DNA from: Anaerotardibacter muris
GTDB lineage: Bacteria > Actinomycetota > Coriobacteriia > Coriobacteriales > Eggerthellaceae
Assembly: GCF_943192915.1 (NCBI RefSeq)
Contig: NZ_CALPCD010000001.1
Span: 124,001 to 188,000, forward strand
Length of the DNA stretch: 64,000 nucleotides
Reading direction: 5' to 3'
In this document: positions 17,611 to 27,158 of the stretch, in pieces
Numbering within the stretch: the stretch's first letter is position 1
Layout: each line of letters starts with the position of its first letter
The notes under the pieces: model-generated
Seen by the model: the letters and a program-made list of their open reading frames with translations, nothing else
What the model was told of the DNA's origin: nothing
The model's database searches: none
Translations under genes and position numbers: made by a program

Positions 17611-20600
17611 TTACTTATTAGCCTTTGCGCGACGAACGCCAACGGTGATCGCAGCAGCTGCGCCAGCCACTACCAGAGCGCCACCAACGATGAGGATCAG
17701 AGGATCGATCGCGAAGCCGTTGTCTGCCTTCTTGGCAGGAGCGGTGGTGTAAGAAGCAGCAGCCATCTCAGCTTCAGTGGCCTCATTGTTCTCCGCTTCA
17801 GCACCGTTGTTATTGCCTTCAGCAACAGTGTTGTTGGTGTTGCCAGTGGACTTGGTGCCAGCAGCATTGCTGTTGGAGTTGGTGTTCTTGTTGCCATTGT
17901 TGTTCGCAGCGTAGCTGGGGAACTCAACGACGGGGTTGGAACCAGAAGGAGTACCAGGCTTAGTGGTGTTGGTGCTGCCGTTGTTGGTAGAACCATTGTT
18001 GGAACCCTGGTTGGTGTTACCACCCTGGTTGGTATTGCCCTGGTTGGTATTGCCACCCTGGTTGTTACCCTGATTGGTGTTGCCACCCTGGTTGTTGTTG
18101 CCCTGGTTGTCACCATCGTTGTCGCCCGGCTTATTGGGCTGGTCAGGGGTGACAGGAGGAAGACCAACGAGTTCATTGTATGCGTTCTGGAGGCGGAGGA
18201 CCTCAGCCTTGAGACCTTCGTTCTTCAGGCTTGCATCAGATTCAGCCTTGGAAGCATCTTCGCGAGCGGTGCGTGCCTTAGCCTCGTCAGCCTCAGCAGC
18301 TTCGTGCTCTTCGATCGCAGCGAAGATGTCATGCTCTGCACCGAAGAGATCCATGTACTGGAACTTGTTTGCTTTGACGGTGTTATAAGTAAGAGCCTCA
18401 AGGGTCTCTACCTTATCAGTAGCAGCGGTCAGCTCGTTCTGAGCAACCTGTGCATCATGCTCATAAGAAGCGATGTTGTTCTTGATGTTGTTCGCATACT
18501 GCTTAGCGTCATCGAGCTCAGCTGCCTTCTGTGCGATCTCGTCTGCGTTCTCGAGGCCCTCAGTGAGTTCGTTGTATGCAGCCTGGAGAGGAGCAACCTC
18601 AGCATCAGCAGCTTCCTTTGCAGCAACTGCTGCATTGTAAACAGCCCATGCTTCTTCCTTAGCGTCATACAGAGGAGAGAGCTCAGCATTTGCAGCGTTC
18701 AGGAGCTGCTCATAATTAGTAAGCTCGGTCTGTGCTGCATCAGCTTCGTCCTGAGCATTATTAAGAGCAACAAGAGCTTCATCGACCTTCTGCTGAAGTG
18801 CTGCGGTGGATTCGCCAGCCGCATCAAGAGCAGCAACTGCGCGATCGTATTCCGCCTGTGCTACATCGATCGCAGATTCGATAGAAGCAGTGTCAACCGC
18901 GTTGATCTCGCCTTCGAGACGATCAACTTCAGCCTGAGCATTGTTGACTGCTTCACGAAGCGCATCGAGTTCATCGCTGGAACCGAGGAGCGCATCACGC
19001 TGAGCGACCGCGTTGTCAAGGGTGGTCTTGGCGGTTGCCAGTTCACCCTGCAGGCGAGCGATCTCAGAAGCGTTATTATCGATCGCATTCTGAGCATCGG
19101 TTCGAGCCTGCGCGAGGGTCGCCATCACAGTCTCATTATAGGTAGACTGCGCAGCGATGAGAGCCTCGTCTGCTCGAGCCTTTTCTTCGCGTGCGGTCTT
19201 AAGATTTTCTTTTGCGGTTGCGACTTCAGGACTGTCGTTGTCATCCGGTTCAGTGCTGAGGTCTTCGTCCGCCGCCGGTATATCATCCTGATAGCTATCA
19301 TCGTTGCTATCACCATTGCTATCAGGGTCCGTGTCAGGATCAGGATCAGTACTCGGATCAGGGTCCGTGTCAGGCTCTGTCGGAGGAGTGATATCAGTGC
19401 CGCCACCTGCATTGATAGCATCTTTCAGGGCCTGCTCTGCTGCAGCTACCTTAGCGGCTGCATCATCAACATCCTGCTGCGCCTTCGTAAGGTTCGTCTG
19501 AGCGTTGGAGTACTGAGAATTTGCATAATCAAGAGCGCTCTGGAGGTCGCTCGTCTTGCTTTGCTCAAGGCCAAGTTCGCCAGAGATGCGATCGTATTCA
19601 GCCTGAGCGGTTGCCACTGCTTCCTTGGCTGCTGCGAGCTCTGGAGAATCCTCGCCGCCAGAAGTGGCATTGTTAAGAGCTTCCTGAGCGGCTGCAAGGG
19701 TTCCCTTGGCGTCAGTAAGCTGAGAATTGAGGGACTCAAGCTTGTTCTGAGCCTGAGTAAGTTCAGCCTTGGCAGAATTCAGATCGCTCTCAGCGCGCTG
19801 TACGGCAGCTTCTAGGGCAGAGGTACCCTCTTCACCCTGTGCTGCATTCAGTTCTGCCACAGCGTTGTTGTAGGCCGTCTGAGCGCTTTGCACAGCGGAG
19901 TTCTTTGCAGTGACCGTGTCACGGGCAGAGTCCACCTTAGAGCTGAGCTCATTGACCTTGTTCGTTGCATCGGCATAAGCCTTCTCTGCATCGACCTTAT
20001 CGTAGTTTGCAGTGTTTTCGGCCTGCTGTGCTGCAGCCAGCTTGTCCTTGGCAGCCTGGAGCTTGTCCGCTGCCTCCTTGAGGCCAGTGTTGTCGCCGAC
20101 CACACTGTCATACGCTTCTTGCGCTTCCTTGACAGACTGTTCAGCGTTGGCGAGCGCTTGTTCACGCTTAGCCTTTTCGGCGTTGGCTGTGTCCAGCTTT
20201 TCCTGGGCCTTAGTAACGGCAACCTGCGCCTTTTCGATTTCGGCATTGAGGACATTGTTACCTGCCTCGGCCTTGTTGGACACTGTGCTCTGTGCTTTTT
20301 CGTGTTCAGAGACAGCAGTCTTATGTGCAGCAGTAGCAGCATTCAGTTCTTTCTCTGCTTCTGCCTGAGCGGATTTTGCGGAATTAAGAGCGTCGAGGGC
20401 AGCCTGTACTTCATCGGAGTCTTCGGAGTCATTGTCGGAAGTAGGCTGTGCTTCGTCGAGGGAAAGCGAAGCAGGAGTATTGGCATCGTATGCCACAAGT
20501 TCAAGATTGGTTGTATTGCTGGCGTTTGTGTTCGCCAGTGCTACGTTTGCAAAGGGGCTTGCGCCGTAATTAGGCGCGACGATCATGGAGGCCACTATGA

Positions 20601-20652
20601 AGCAGAGGCCCACTCTAGCCAGATCGCTCAATCTTTTACTTAACATGTTCAC
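17611..20652 (-). CDS. secreted coiled-coil surface protein with Asn/Gln/Gly repeats and C-terminal TM
   Basis: This protein has 1013 residues from the preferred GTG start at 20652, which has GAGGG about 9 bases upstream; ATG 20646 and the ATG at 20676 are alternatives. A signal peptide precedes ANVALANTN. Most of the chain is Ala/Asp/Glu/Lys-rich heptads, interrupted near residues 400-450 by an acidic Pro/Asp/Asn-rich linker (TEPDTDPDPSTDPDPDTDPD). A Gly/Asn/Gln tract of repeated GGNTNQGN units precedes a Ser/Thr/Asn spacer, one TM helix (DPLILIVGGALVVAGAAAAI) and a short basic tail. It resembles the neighbouring CAP-domain protein in design, suggesting duplication or a shared surface role. 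There is no sortase motif. The ligand is unknown. Confidence 0.85.
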   Translation of the reverse strand: MNMLSKRLSDLARVGLCFIVASMIVAPNYGASPFANVALANTNASNTTNLELVAYDANTPASLSLDEAQPTSDNDSEDSDEVQAALDALNSAKSAQAEAEKELNAATAAHKTAVSEHEKAQSTVSNKAEAGNNVLNAEIEKAQVAVTKAQEKLDTANAEKAKREQALANAEQSVKEAQEAYDSVVGDNTGLKEAADKLQAAKDKLAAAQQAENTANYDKVDAEKAYADATNKVNELSSKVDSARDTVTAKNSAVQSAQTAYNNAVAELNAAQGEEGTSALEAAVQRAESDLNSAKAELTQAQNKLESLNSQLTDAKGTLAAAQEALNNATSGGEDSPELAAAKEAVATAQAEYDRISGELGLEQSKTSDLQSALDYANSQYSNAQTNLTKAQQDVDDAAAKVAAAEQALKDAINAGGGTDITPPTEPDTDPDPSTDPDPDTDPDSNGDSNDDSYQDDIPAADEDLSTEPDDNDSPEVATAKENLKTAREEKARADEALIAAQSTYNETVMATLAQARTDAQNAIDNNASEIARLQGELATAKTTLDNAVAQRDALLGSSDELDALREAVNNAQAEVDRLEGEINAVDTASIESAIDVAQAEYDRAVAALDAAGESTAALQQKVDEALVALNNAQDEADAAQTELTNYEQLLNAANAELSPLYDAKEEAWAVYNAAVAAKEAADAEVAPLQAAYNELTEGLENADEIAQKAAELDDAKQYANNIKNNIASYEHDAQVAQNELTAATDKVETLEALTYNTVKANKFQYMDLFGAEHDIFAAIEEHEAAEADEAKARTAREDASKAESDASLKNEGLKAEVLRLQNAYNELVGLPPVTPDQPNKPGDNDGDNQGNNNQGGNTNQGNNQGGNTNQGNTNQGGNTNQGSNNGSTNNGSTNTTKPGTPSGSNPVVEFPSYAANNNGNKNTNSNSNAAGTKSTGNTNNTVAEGNNNGAEAENNEATEAEMAAASYTTAPAKKADNGFAIDPLILIVGGALVVAGAAAAITVGVRRAKANK

Positions 20653-21593
20653 TTTTTCTTTCCCTCGTTCGAACATGTGTCATCGGGTTTGTCCCACACA
20701 CTAACGATCTTTCGCTCTTTGCACGTTTTGTGCAGAGAATGTGCGCGGAACGAGCCTTTTGACGCTCAATTCCTTCTATCTATTCAAAACCAACTCGACC
20801 TTCGAGCCGGCCTTGTAACCAGGGGTAGCACGCGGGGTGTTCAGACGTGTATAGATACACGAACACCGAGGTGAAAGGGTGAAAAGAGCGCCCAAAATAG
20901 GGCAAAACTCCTTGTTAGTATCACGAAAAGAGCACACTTTTCGGGTGGTCTGAGACCCCTTCTTGTACGAGGGTACTCTTAATCAACCCTATATTCTATA
21001 GCCCTATTGCTAGCAAATCAACAAAAATTCGAAATTTCTTCAAAATTTTTTTCCCGCGTTGGCGCGGAACTAGCAACGAGGGAGCATCCTAGGTTGTTTT
21101 GGAACACAGTTTTGGGGGTGCGCGCGGAAGGAACGCGGTGAAGCGCGGGCATACTGCGCGGTACAGGGCGCGGTACAGGAAACGATGATCGCGCGGAGCG
21201 GTTATTCGTGCGGCGCGGCAGACATCTGCATGACAGCGCGGATCTACGGGCTCTTGTGCGCGGTACTCTGTACAAATAACGGTCCTGTAGGACGCCATAT
21301 GGCGCTATATAGCGTGCGATGTAGCCAGATCTAGGGTGTATTTAGCGTTGTTTGCGCCTAGACCCCACGATGTGCACAAGGATCAGAGAGAAAGCAGCAT
21401 CTGGCATACGCTTCTGAACTGGTATTTCTTTCAGCGCGGTATAAGAGGCGCGGGATACGTGGTGATCCAGCGAAACTCCTGGTCACGGCCTGGCCCCATG
21501 AAAAAGCAGGATCTTGTTGCACGCCTCTTGTTTGGGAACAGAAGTCAAAGAAGTTCGCATGCTGCGTGTATTCCGTATATAAATGCTGTTCAG
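20653..21593. other. gene-free upstream region with GCGCGG clusters
   Basis: No supportable ORF here. The part nearest the surface-protein gene holds its promoter and leader; a small hairpin (CTCTGCAC/GTGCAAAGAG) occurs at about 20719-20741. At 21061-21273 the motif GCGCGG occurs nine times, including the perfect tandem 12-mer GCGCGGTACAGG at 21156-21179. ORFs in this stretch have no ribosome-binding site and read as low-complexity Arg/Pro sequence. Confidence 0.6.
21156..21179. repeat. perfect tandem 12-mer
   Basis: GCGCGGTACAGG occurs twice head to tail within the GCGCGG-rich zone. Confidence 0.9.
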
Positions 21594-21627
21594 GAATAAA
21601 AAACGGCCACCCGAATGGGTGACCGTA
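21594..21627 (-). terminator. intrinsic terminator of the tRNA-Ala gene
   Basis: On the minus strand, ACGGTCACCC / GGGTGGCCGT (one G-T pair) is followed by TTTTTTATTC, 8 bases after the tRNA 3' end. Confidence 0.85.
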
Positions 21628-21634
21628 ATACATT

Positions 21635-21710
21635 TGGTGGAGCATAGGGGGATCGAACCCCTGACCTCATGGCTGCCAGCCATGCGCTCTCCCAGCTGAG
21701 CTAATGCCCC
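21635..21710 (-). tRNA. tRNA-Ala (anticodon GGC)
   Basis: A 76-base cloverleaf read on the minus strand, with the 3' CCA encoded. The acceptor stem is GGGGCAT/ATGCTCC, the anticodon stem is CATGG/CCATG and the loop CTGGCAG gives anticodon GGC, reading GCC and GCT. The T-loop GTTCGATCC and D-arm AGCTCAGCTGGGAGAGC are standard. Confidence 0.97.
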
Positions 21711-21724
21711 TTGAAGCTCGACCA

Positions 21725-22054
21725 TTATAACACAGGAACTGGTGTTCCCTGACCTTCAATTTTGATCGATGCGTAAAAAGACGAAGTGTTGAACACGTCA
21801 CGTATAGATTCGCCCTCTATAAAGGGAAGATCGATAAATTCGCTGAGCGTTGGAACGAGGTCGCTGCAGTCTACGAAGTGGTCTTTCTCGTTGAGCTGGT
21901 TCGTATCCTGCGCACGCCAGTAATTATCGTTCGCATCCGTGATGTAGTACGTTTCGGCACCTGTCTGCATGTATGCAGAGTGTGTTTCACGCAGGTATTT
22001 AACCAGGTCATCAACGGTTTCCAACTCAAGCGCCTCTTCAGCTTTTCTTCCCAT
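21725..22054 (-). CDS. small acidic hypothetical protein
   Basis: This 109-residue protein starts at ATG 22054, chosen over an ATG 30 bases upstream because GAAAGGAGAT lies at ideal distance. It is acidic, with a helical N-terminus (GRKAEEALELETVDDLVKYL) and aromatic-rich middle (AETYYITDANDNYWRA). There is no TM segment or known motif. It is the first gene upstream of tRNA-Ala in the same orientation, 14 bases away, so the two could share a transcript. A -10-like TATGAT lies at 22084-22089. Function unknown. Confidence 0.75.
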   Translation of the reverse strand: MGRKAEEALELETVDDLVKYLRETHSAYMQTGAETYYITDANDNYWRAQDTNQLNEKDHFVDCSDLVPTLSEFIDLPFIEGESIRDVFNTSSFYASIKIEGQGTPVPVL

Positions 22055-23444
22055 TGGATCTCCTTTCGTTTTATGATGATTCAATCATAGCAAAGAACAC
22101 GTGTTGCACACGGGCGATTTTAATGCATTCGTAAATTGTGGGTTACGTATAAAATACCTGGTAAAACGTGTATTCGATCTGCGCACTGGTAAGAGATCAC
22201 TCCAGTTCTTCGTATTCTGTGTCACGAAGTAGACAAAATAGAACACAAATGCCCAGGTTTTGTATATGGGAGCGTCTGAGAGCCGTTTTAAGGCCCGTTC
22301 CTTTGTTTTAGAGTGTTTTGACCCCTAAAAATCACTTGATTTTGGGCGATTTGAGGGCAAAAACGGGCTTTTGGACCAAAACGGCCCGAAAATGGCCAAA
22401 AATGGCCGATTTTGGGCTGTTTTTGGGGACAATTTCAAACTTTTTTTCGAAAAACCACAATTTTTATCCCCACTTTCAACTGGGGTTTTGGACACACTAT
22501 TCAATTTGACCATGGGACAAACATGGCAGTTTTGTCCCAAAAATCGCTCTAAAACTCAGAATGGTCTGAAAATCGCCCAAAAATCGCGATTTTTGACAAT
22601 TTTTGACGATTTTCCCGAAAATTGGGTCGATCGTCAGACTTTGGACAATTTGTTAACCTAAGATAACTATTTTTCGACCCAAAACGTGTTCCATCTGTGT
22701 TGCAAATCATGATTTTTCGCATTTTGGACCATCATCGAATCGAAATTTGCCTCCAAAGACCAAATTGTGGAGGTCGAAAAAATTTTTCAAAATTTTTTGA
22801 AAAATTTTGGCCGATCGGGCCCAATCGAAGCTATCAGCTGCCTGGGTCGGCATGATCTTGGGCCTCCGATGAGGGTACCGAATTACTACAAATTCATCGT
22901 TTTATCAGGAATGTTATACATTGCTATCAAGCAGCGTTACGAGCTCGCTCGACCGCTCTGAGACAAGAGTGGCGGGAACCTAATTTGGCCCCGATTCTGA
23001 GAAATTTTTACCCTGAGAGGGGCTCTGAGAGCTTAATTTGGGCCTTTGGAACGGTCTCGACAGCCCTTGATCGCTTCCCCAGCGATGCGGATCGAGGCGG
23101 TTTTAGGCTGATTTGAGGCGAATCGGACTGAAGAACCAACAGAATTCGTGAGACAATCGCCCCACAATCCTATTTCTGGGTCAATTTCAGCTCTCAAGTC
23201 CCCACTCGATTCATTCAAAGCGTGCAACATAAGTGCAACAGGATAATCGAAAAATGAGCCAAGGTAAATCCAAGGGCTTTCGTCAACGTGATCGAGAGCC
23301 TATTGATGTCGATCACACTAACTTAAAGACTCGAGCGTATGAAAATGAAGGGCCGCGAGACAGATCTTGGGAGTGCATGGCCATCCGCCACCACGTTTGT
23401 TGGCGGACCTTTGAACGAGCATGGCCATTTGGTCGCAGTGCTTT
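22055..23444. other. long gene-free region with low-complexity sequence
   Basis: About 1.4 kb without a supportable gene. Positions 22258-22760 are built of short recurring words (AAAATGGCC, CGATTTT, GGGCxxTTTTGG) and are clearly lower in GC than neighbouring genes; stop-free stretches there translate to low-complexity Lys/Asn/Phe sequence. Positions 22940-23230 carry recurring CTGAGAG / GGCGGTTTT words. Two short Shine-Dalgarno-less ORFs at 22371 and 23233 are not believable as genes. Confidence 0.6.
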
Positions 23445-24914
23445 TTAGTTCTTGCGAGAAGGATCGTGGCGTTTCGCGCGAAGAATATCGTAGCGCTCAA
23501 GAGGAACAGAGGTATAGAAGGCATAAACTCCCATGGCCTTGTTGGCCACATCAACGGGAACCGCATTGATCTCTTCGCCTAGAGTGAATCCGTCACCTTC
23601 TTTTGCTCGATCTGAAGCAGGAGCTGTATAGTTCTTCGGCAAATCCCTATCTTGAGCATCCGAGAAGAAAAGCTCGTGAAGACCAAGTACGGGTATCTTG
23701 GTTACTTCTTTGTGCGGACTGAGCAACTCGAGTACATCGCCCTCATAGAAACGGTTGCGACAATACACGATGGTGCGATAGAACTGACTGCATCCAGCGT
23801 TATGTATAGCCTGTTCAGATGCAATCTCTTCATCGCGCATCAAATCTCGTCTCCCGTCTTTGGCCTCAGCACCCAAAGACCGCGCGATCGCGGGCGTGTC
23901 TGCGCTGTCAGGCATCCAGTCAGTAGGCGTGCTGGCAGCAACTTCGGCGACCCAATCATAGAGCTGAGTGTATATGTCGTCACTGAATGACTGTTCAACA
24001 TTACCGTAAAAGAAGCCTGTAGAATACGGACGATGAGAGATACAATTGAGCTCTTCAGCCCACTGAGCTGGGCTTTCTCCATCCAGCACGTGTCGATAGG
24101 CATTCACGACCGTAGCCACGTAGAAGGCTTTCTTCACGCGACCCTCTATCTTGATCGAGTCTACGCCTGCGGCAATAAGGTCGTCCACATGCGCGAGCAT
24201 ATTCAGGTCCTTCGAATTCATCAAATAGGTACCCGATTCATCCTGCTCAACGGGAAAATATTCGCCAGGCCGCGTCTCTTCTTCCAGTCGATAGCTCCAA
24301 CGACAGGGCTGCACGCAATGACCCTGGTTCGCGCTGCGTCCAGCGAGAAAATCGCTGATAAGGCAGCGACCTGAGATAGCCATGCACATTGCGCCCTGCA
24401 CGAAAACCTCTAATTCCATGTCGGGCAATTCGCGCTTGAGCTGGGAAATCTCTTCCAACGACATCTCGCGAGCAGTAACGATGCGCTTGGCACCCAACTG
24501 CTGCCACATACGCGCTGCAGCCACGTTGGACACGGAAGCCTGGGTGGAAACATGAATGTCGACCGAAGGAGCATGCTTGCGCGCTTCAGCAAGAACACCC
24601 AGGTCAGAGACGATAAACGCATCGACGCCAGCCGCCTCCAGCGACTTCAAATATGCGGGAAGGTCCGTAAGGTCCGCATCGTGCAGGTAGGCGTTAAGGG
24701 TCACATAGACCTTTGCGCCGGCCTCATGCGCGATCTGAACGGCTCGCGCCATGTCTTCGAGCGCGAAATTTTGTGCACGTTGGCGCAAACCGAACTTGTC
24801 ACAGGCAAGATAGACCGCATCGGCACCGAAATATAGCGCGTAACGAAGCTGCTCGAATCCGCCAGCGGGCGCGAGCAGTTCGGGAAGCTTAGTGTGAGTG
24901 TTTTCGCTGGTCAT
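23445..24914 (-). CDS. peptidase U32 family protein (TrhP/YegQ-like)
   Basis: This 489-residue U32-family protein starts LLAPAGGFEQLRYALYFGADAVYLA, the TIM-barrel-like family opening. A Cys cluster follows in MCMAISGRCLISDFLAGRSANQGHCVQPCRW (Cys at about 176, 183, 198 and 202). Such cysteines bind an Fe-S cluster in RlhA/TrhP/UbiU relatives. Family members hydroxylate tRNA (TrhP) or 23S rRNA (RlhA) uridine/cytidine, or act in ubiquinone synthesis; older annotations call them collagenases. Tail motifs (VDSIKIEGRVKKAFYVATVVNAYR) fit the tRNA-hydroxylation group best. It is last in the leftward proS block, separated by a repeat and a short direct repeat. Confidence 0.85.
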   Translation of the reverse strand: MTSENTHTKLPELLAPAGGFEQLRYALYFGADAVYLACDKFGLRQRAQNFALEDMARAVQIAHEAGAKVYVTLNAYLHDADLTDLPAYLKSLEAAGVDAFIVSDLGVLAEARKHAPSVDIHVSTQASVSNVAAARMWQQLGAKRIVTAREMSLEEISQLKRELPDMELEVFVQGAMCMAISGRCLISDFLAGRSANQGHCVQPCRWSYRLEEETRPGEYFPVEQDESGTYLMNSKDLNMLAHVDDLIAAGVDSIKIEGRVKKAFYVATVVNAYRHVLDGESPAQWAEELNCISHRPYSTGFFYGNVEQSFSDDIYTQLYDWVAEVAASTPTDWMPDSADTPAIARSLGAEAKDGRRDLMRDEEIASEQAIHNAGCSQFYRTIVYCRNRFYEGDVLELLSPHKEVTKIPVLGLHELFFSDAQDRDLPKNYTAPASDRAKEGDGFTLGEEINAVPVDVANKAMGVYAFYTSVPLERYDILRAKRHDPSRKN

Positions 24915-24987
24915 AACGCTTTCTTGGGATGATCTGGGCCTGTTACGGGATAGTCCTGATCGGCCAGGTTGGGGCTGAGTTTTCTTG

Positions 24988-25040
24988 TGTTGGCCAAGAC
25001 CGATCCATGTTAGTCAATGACACCTTGTTGGCCAAGACCG
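24988..25040. repeat. 15-bp direct repeat upstream of the U32 gene
   Basis: TGTTGGCCAAGACCG occurs at 24988-25002 and again at 25026-25040, 38 bases apart, in the promoter-proximal region of the U32 gene. Confidence 0.8.
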
Positions 25041-25066
25041 CCCTGCCCTGTACTAGCCTGGTCTGG

Positions 25067-25107
25067 CCTGTCCCCATTCTGTCCGGAACAGTTTGGGACC
25101 TGTCCTC
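25067..25107. repeat. 32-bp-period repeat array, one period
   Basis: CCTGTCCCC at 25067 and CCTGTCCTC at 25099, with a diverged dyad TGTCCGGAACA, just downstream of the proS stop. Confidence 0.85.
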
Positions 25108-25119
25108 AAGGTGTCTGGG

Positions 25120-26868
25120 CTAGTGGACCAAAGGGGTGCGGCCCGTGCGGCTTTGCTTGAAACGATTGAGGAAAGCCAAGCCATCAGAGATAGAATCAAG
25201 CTTGACCTCGGTCTTTTCACCTGATGATCGACGCTTCACCTCTACGGTTCCGTTCTTCAGACCACGCTTGCCCACCACGATTTGCGCAGGCCAGCCAATA
25301 AGGTCCGCATCGGCGAACTTCACGCCAGGACGTTCGTCGCGATCATCGATGACGATCTCTAGATCAGGGAAATTCTCCTTCAGTGTTTGCGCTAAACGAA
25401 GTGCCGTGGGATAGACTTCGTCGTCTCCTACCGTGAGCGGGATAATGCAGACATGAGCTGGGGCAACACTAGCTGGCCAGATGATGCCATTCTCATCGTT
25501 ATGCTGTTCGACCACAGCAGCCATGGTGCGCGAAACGCCCACACCATAGCAGCCCATCAAAAATGGCTGGTCAGTACCGTCTTCTGCAGAAAATACCGCG
25601 CCAAGTGCTTTGGAATATTTGTCTCCCAACTGGAAGACCTGAGACACCTCGATGCCGCGCGCGCCATCAAGCTTCGCACCGCACACTGGGCAGATGTCAC
25701 CAGGCTTCGTAGTGGAAAGATCAGCCCAAACGTCGACCTTGAAATCTTCGTCCTGAGCTGCGCCAACGTAATGGAAGCCGTCCTCATTCGCACCAACGAC
25801 CCAGCGCTTGATGTCCTCCAGGCTGCGATCAGCTGCAACGATGATGCCTTCGGGCACGCCCACGGGACCAATGGAGCCCTTCGGCAAACCTGTATCCTTC
25901 AGCTCTTCATCGGTGAGCAATTCGAATCCCTCGAACACGCGGCTGATCTTCAATTCGTTCAGTTCATGATCACCAGGGATGAATACGGCAATGACCTGCC
26001 CCTTCGAATTCTTACCCACCAGGGCTTTAACGGTAGCAGCTTCACTACAGCCCAAGAATTCAGCCAGCGCAGCAATGGTGGTAACGCCAGGGGTGGCGAT
26101 CTTCTCCATAGCCTCAGCAGGGTATTCGAGCGGGCGCGTGATGCATTCAGCAACTTCGGTATTCGCCGCATAATCGCAGCTAGGACAGTAGACCAACTCG
26201 GCTTCACCAGCGTCGGCAAGGGCCATGAATTCCGTCGTGACCTTACCGCCGATCTGGCCCGAATCGGCCTCGACCGGGCGATAATCCAGACCGCATCGAT
26301 CACAAATGATGCCGTATGCCTCGCTCATCTGGTCATATGTTTCCTGGAGCGACTCGGCATTAGCATGAAAGCTGTATGCATCCTTCATGATGAATTCGCG
26401 ACTGCGGAGCAGGCCGAAGCGCGGGCGGATCTCGTCGCGATATTTCGTCTGGATCTGATAGAGCGTTGTAGGAAGCTGGCGATAGCTGCGCAGTTCGTTG
26501 CGCACGAGCGCCGTGATGAGCTCTTCATGGGTAGGGCCGAGGCAAAAGCCGTGGTCATGACGATCGTTCAAACGCATGAGCTCGGGGCCATAGTCGTCCC
26601 AACGGCCAGATTCGAGCCACAGTTCGCTCGGCTGGAGTGCTGGCATGAGGATCTCTTGAGCGCCAGTAGCGTTCATTTCCTCGCGAACGATATTCTCGAT
26701 CTTGGTGAGCACACGCATGCCAAGCGGAAGGAAAGCGTAGATGCCAGAAGCAACCTTGCGGATCATGCCTGCACGCATCAATAGTTTGTGGGACGCGATT
26801 TCGGCATCAGCAGGGTCTTCCTTCAACGTGGGAGCGTATAGGCTGCTCATGTAAAGGATCTCACTCAT
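25120..26868 (-). CDS. proS: prolyl-tRNA synthetase
   Basis: This 582-residue class II synthetase charges tRNA-Pro. It has the bacterial-type layout: N-terminal catalytic core with LGPTHEELIT and RFGLLRSREFIMKDAYSFH (motif 2), an editing insertion (INS) domain preceded by YCPSCDYAANTEVAE, motif 3 GCYGVGVSRTMAAVVEQ and a C-terminal anticodon-binding domain (PLTVGDDEVYPTALRLAQ, ERPGVKFADADLIGWP). Length is typical for the long bacterial form. A promoter with TTGTCT and TACAAT 17 bases apart lies directly upstream, so proS can be transcribed independently of ispG. I looked for a T-box leader and did not find one. Confidence 0.96.
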   Translation of the reverse strand: MSEILYMSSLYAPTLKEDPADAEIASHKLLMRAGMIRKVASGIYAFLPLGMRVLTKIENIVREEMNATGAQEILMPALQPSELWLESGRWDDYGPELMRLNDRHDHGFCLGPTHEELITALVRNELRSYRQLPTTLYQIQTKYRDEIRPRFGLLRSREFIMKDAYSFHANAESLQETYDQMSEAYGIICDRCGLDYRPVEADSGQIGGKVTTEFMALADAGEAELVYCPSCDYAANTEVAECITRPLEYPAEAMEKIATPGVTTIAALAEFLGCSEAATVKALVGKNSKGQVIAVFIPGDHELNELKISRVFEGFELLTDEELKDTGLPKGSIGPVGVPEGIIVAADRSLEDIKRWVVGANEDGFHYVGAAQDEDFKVDVWADLSTTKPGDICPVCGAKLDGARGIEVSQVFQLGDKYSKALGAVFSAEDGTDQPFLMGCYGVGVSRTMAAVVEQHNDENGIIWPASVAPAHVCIIPLTVGDDEVYPTALRLAQTLKENFPDLEIVIDDRDERPGVKFADADLIGWPAQIVVGKRGLKNGTVEVKRRSSGEKTEVKLDSISDGLAFLNRFKQSRTGRTPLVH

Positions 26869-27158
26869 GATGTTCCATTCTCTGCTGTGTTACGGACAGA
26901 TTGATTTTCCTTATTATTGTACCTGTTTTGAGCCAGGCAGACAAAGTGAACACGGTGAATGAAACAGGCGAAATGAACGCTAGCGAATCAGGGCAGGACA
27001 GGGCGGGTCAGGGCGTGTTGGAATAGGTCGCAGGTGCGATGAAATAGGTCGTAAGTGTGAGACGAACACGGATCGTTGCTCATTTCGTCTACAGGAAGCC
27101 AGCGGATCGAGAATGTGGAGTGCCCTCTTAGCTCACGGTATGTAACACGGCCTTCGGA
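26869..27158. other. ispG-proS intergenic region
   Basis: This 290-bp gap holds the proS promoter at its left end, and near 27029-27059 two imperfect copies of AATAGGTCGCAGGTGCGATG. No ORF, terminator or T-box element is recognisable. Confidence 0.6.
26916..26944 (-). promoter_or_regulatory. proS promoter
   Basis: On the minus strand, -35 TTGTCT (26939-26944) and -10 TACAAT (26916-26921) are separated by 17 bases, about 50 bases upstream of the proS ATG. Confidence 0.7.

Noticed and set aside
18304..19815. A 503-codon plus-strand ORF
   Set aside because: Antisense shadow of the Ala/Glu/Lys-rich coiled-coil gene; Leu/Ser/Cys-rich with no family features.
22371..22661. ORF of 96 codons in the low-complexity island
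   Set aside because: No ribosome-binding site and a composition set by the recurring DNA words, not by a protein.
23233..23448. ORF of 71 codons upstream of the U32 gene end
   Set aside because: No clear Shine-Dalgarno, no family features, and it overlaps the end of the U32 gene on the other strand.
26869..27158. T-box riboswitch upstream of proS
   Set aside because: No T-box consensus or specifier-loop structure, and no terminator hairpin before proS; only a plain promoter is visible.
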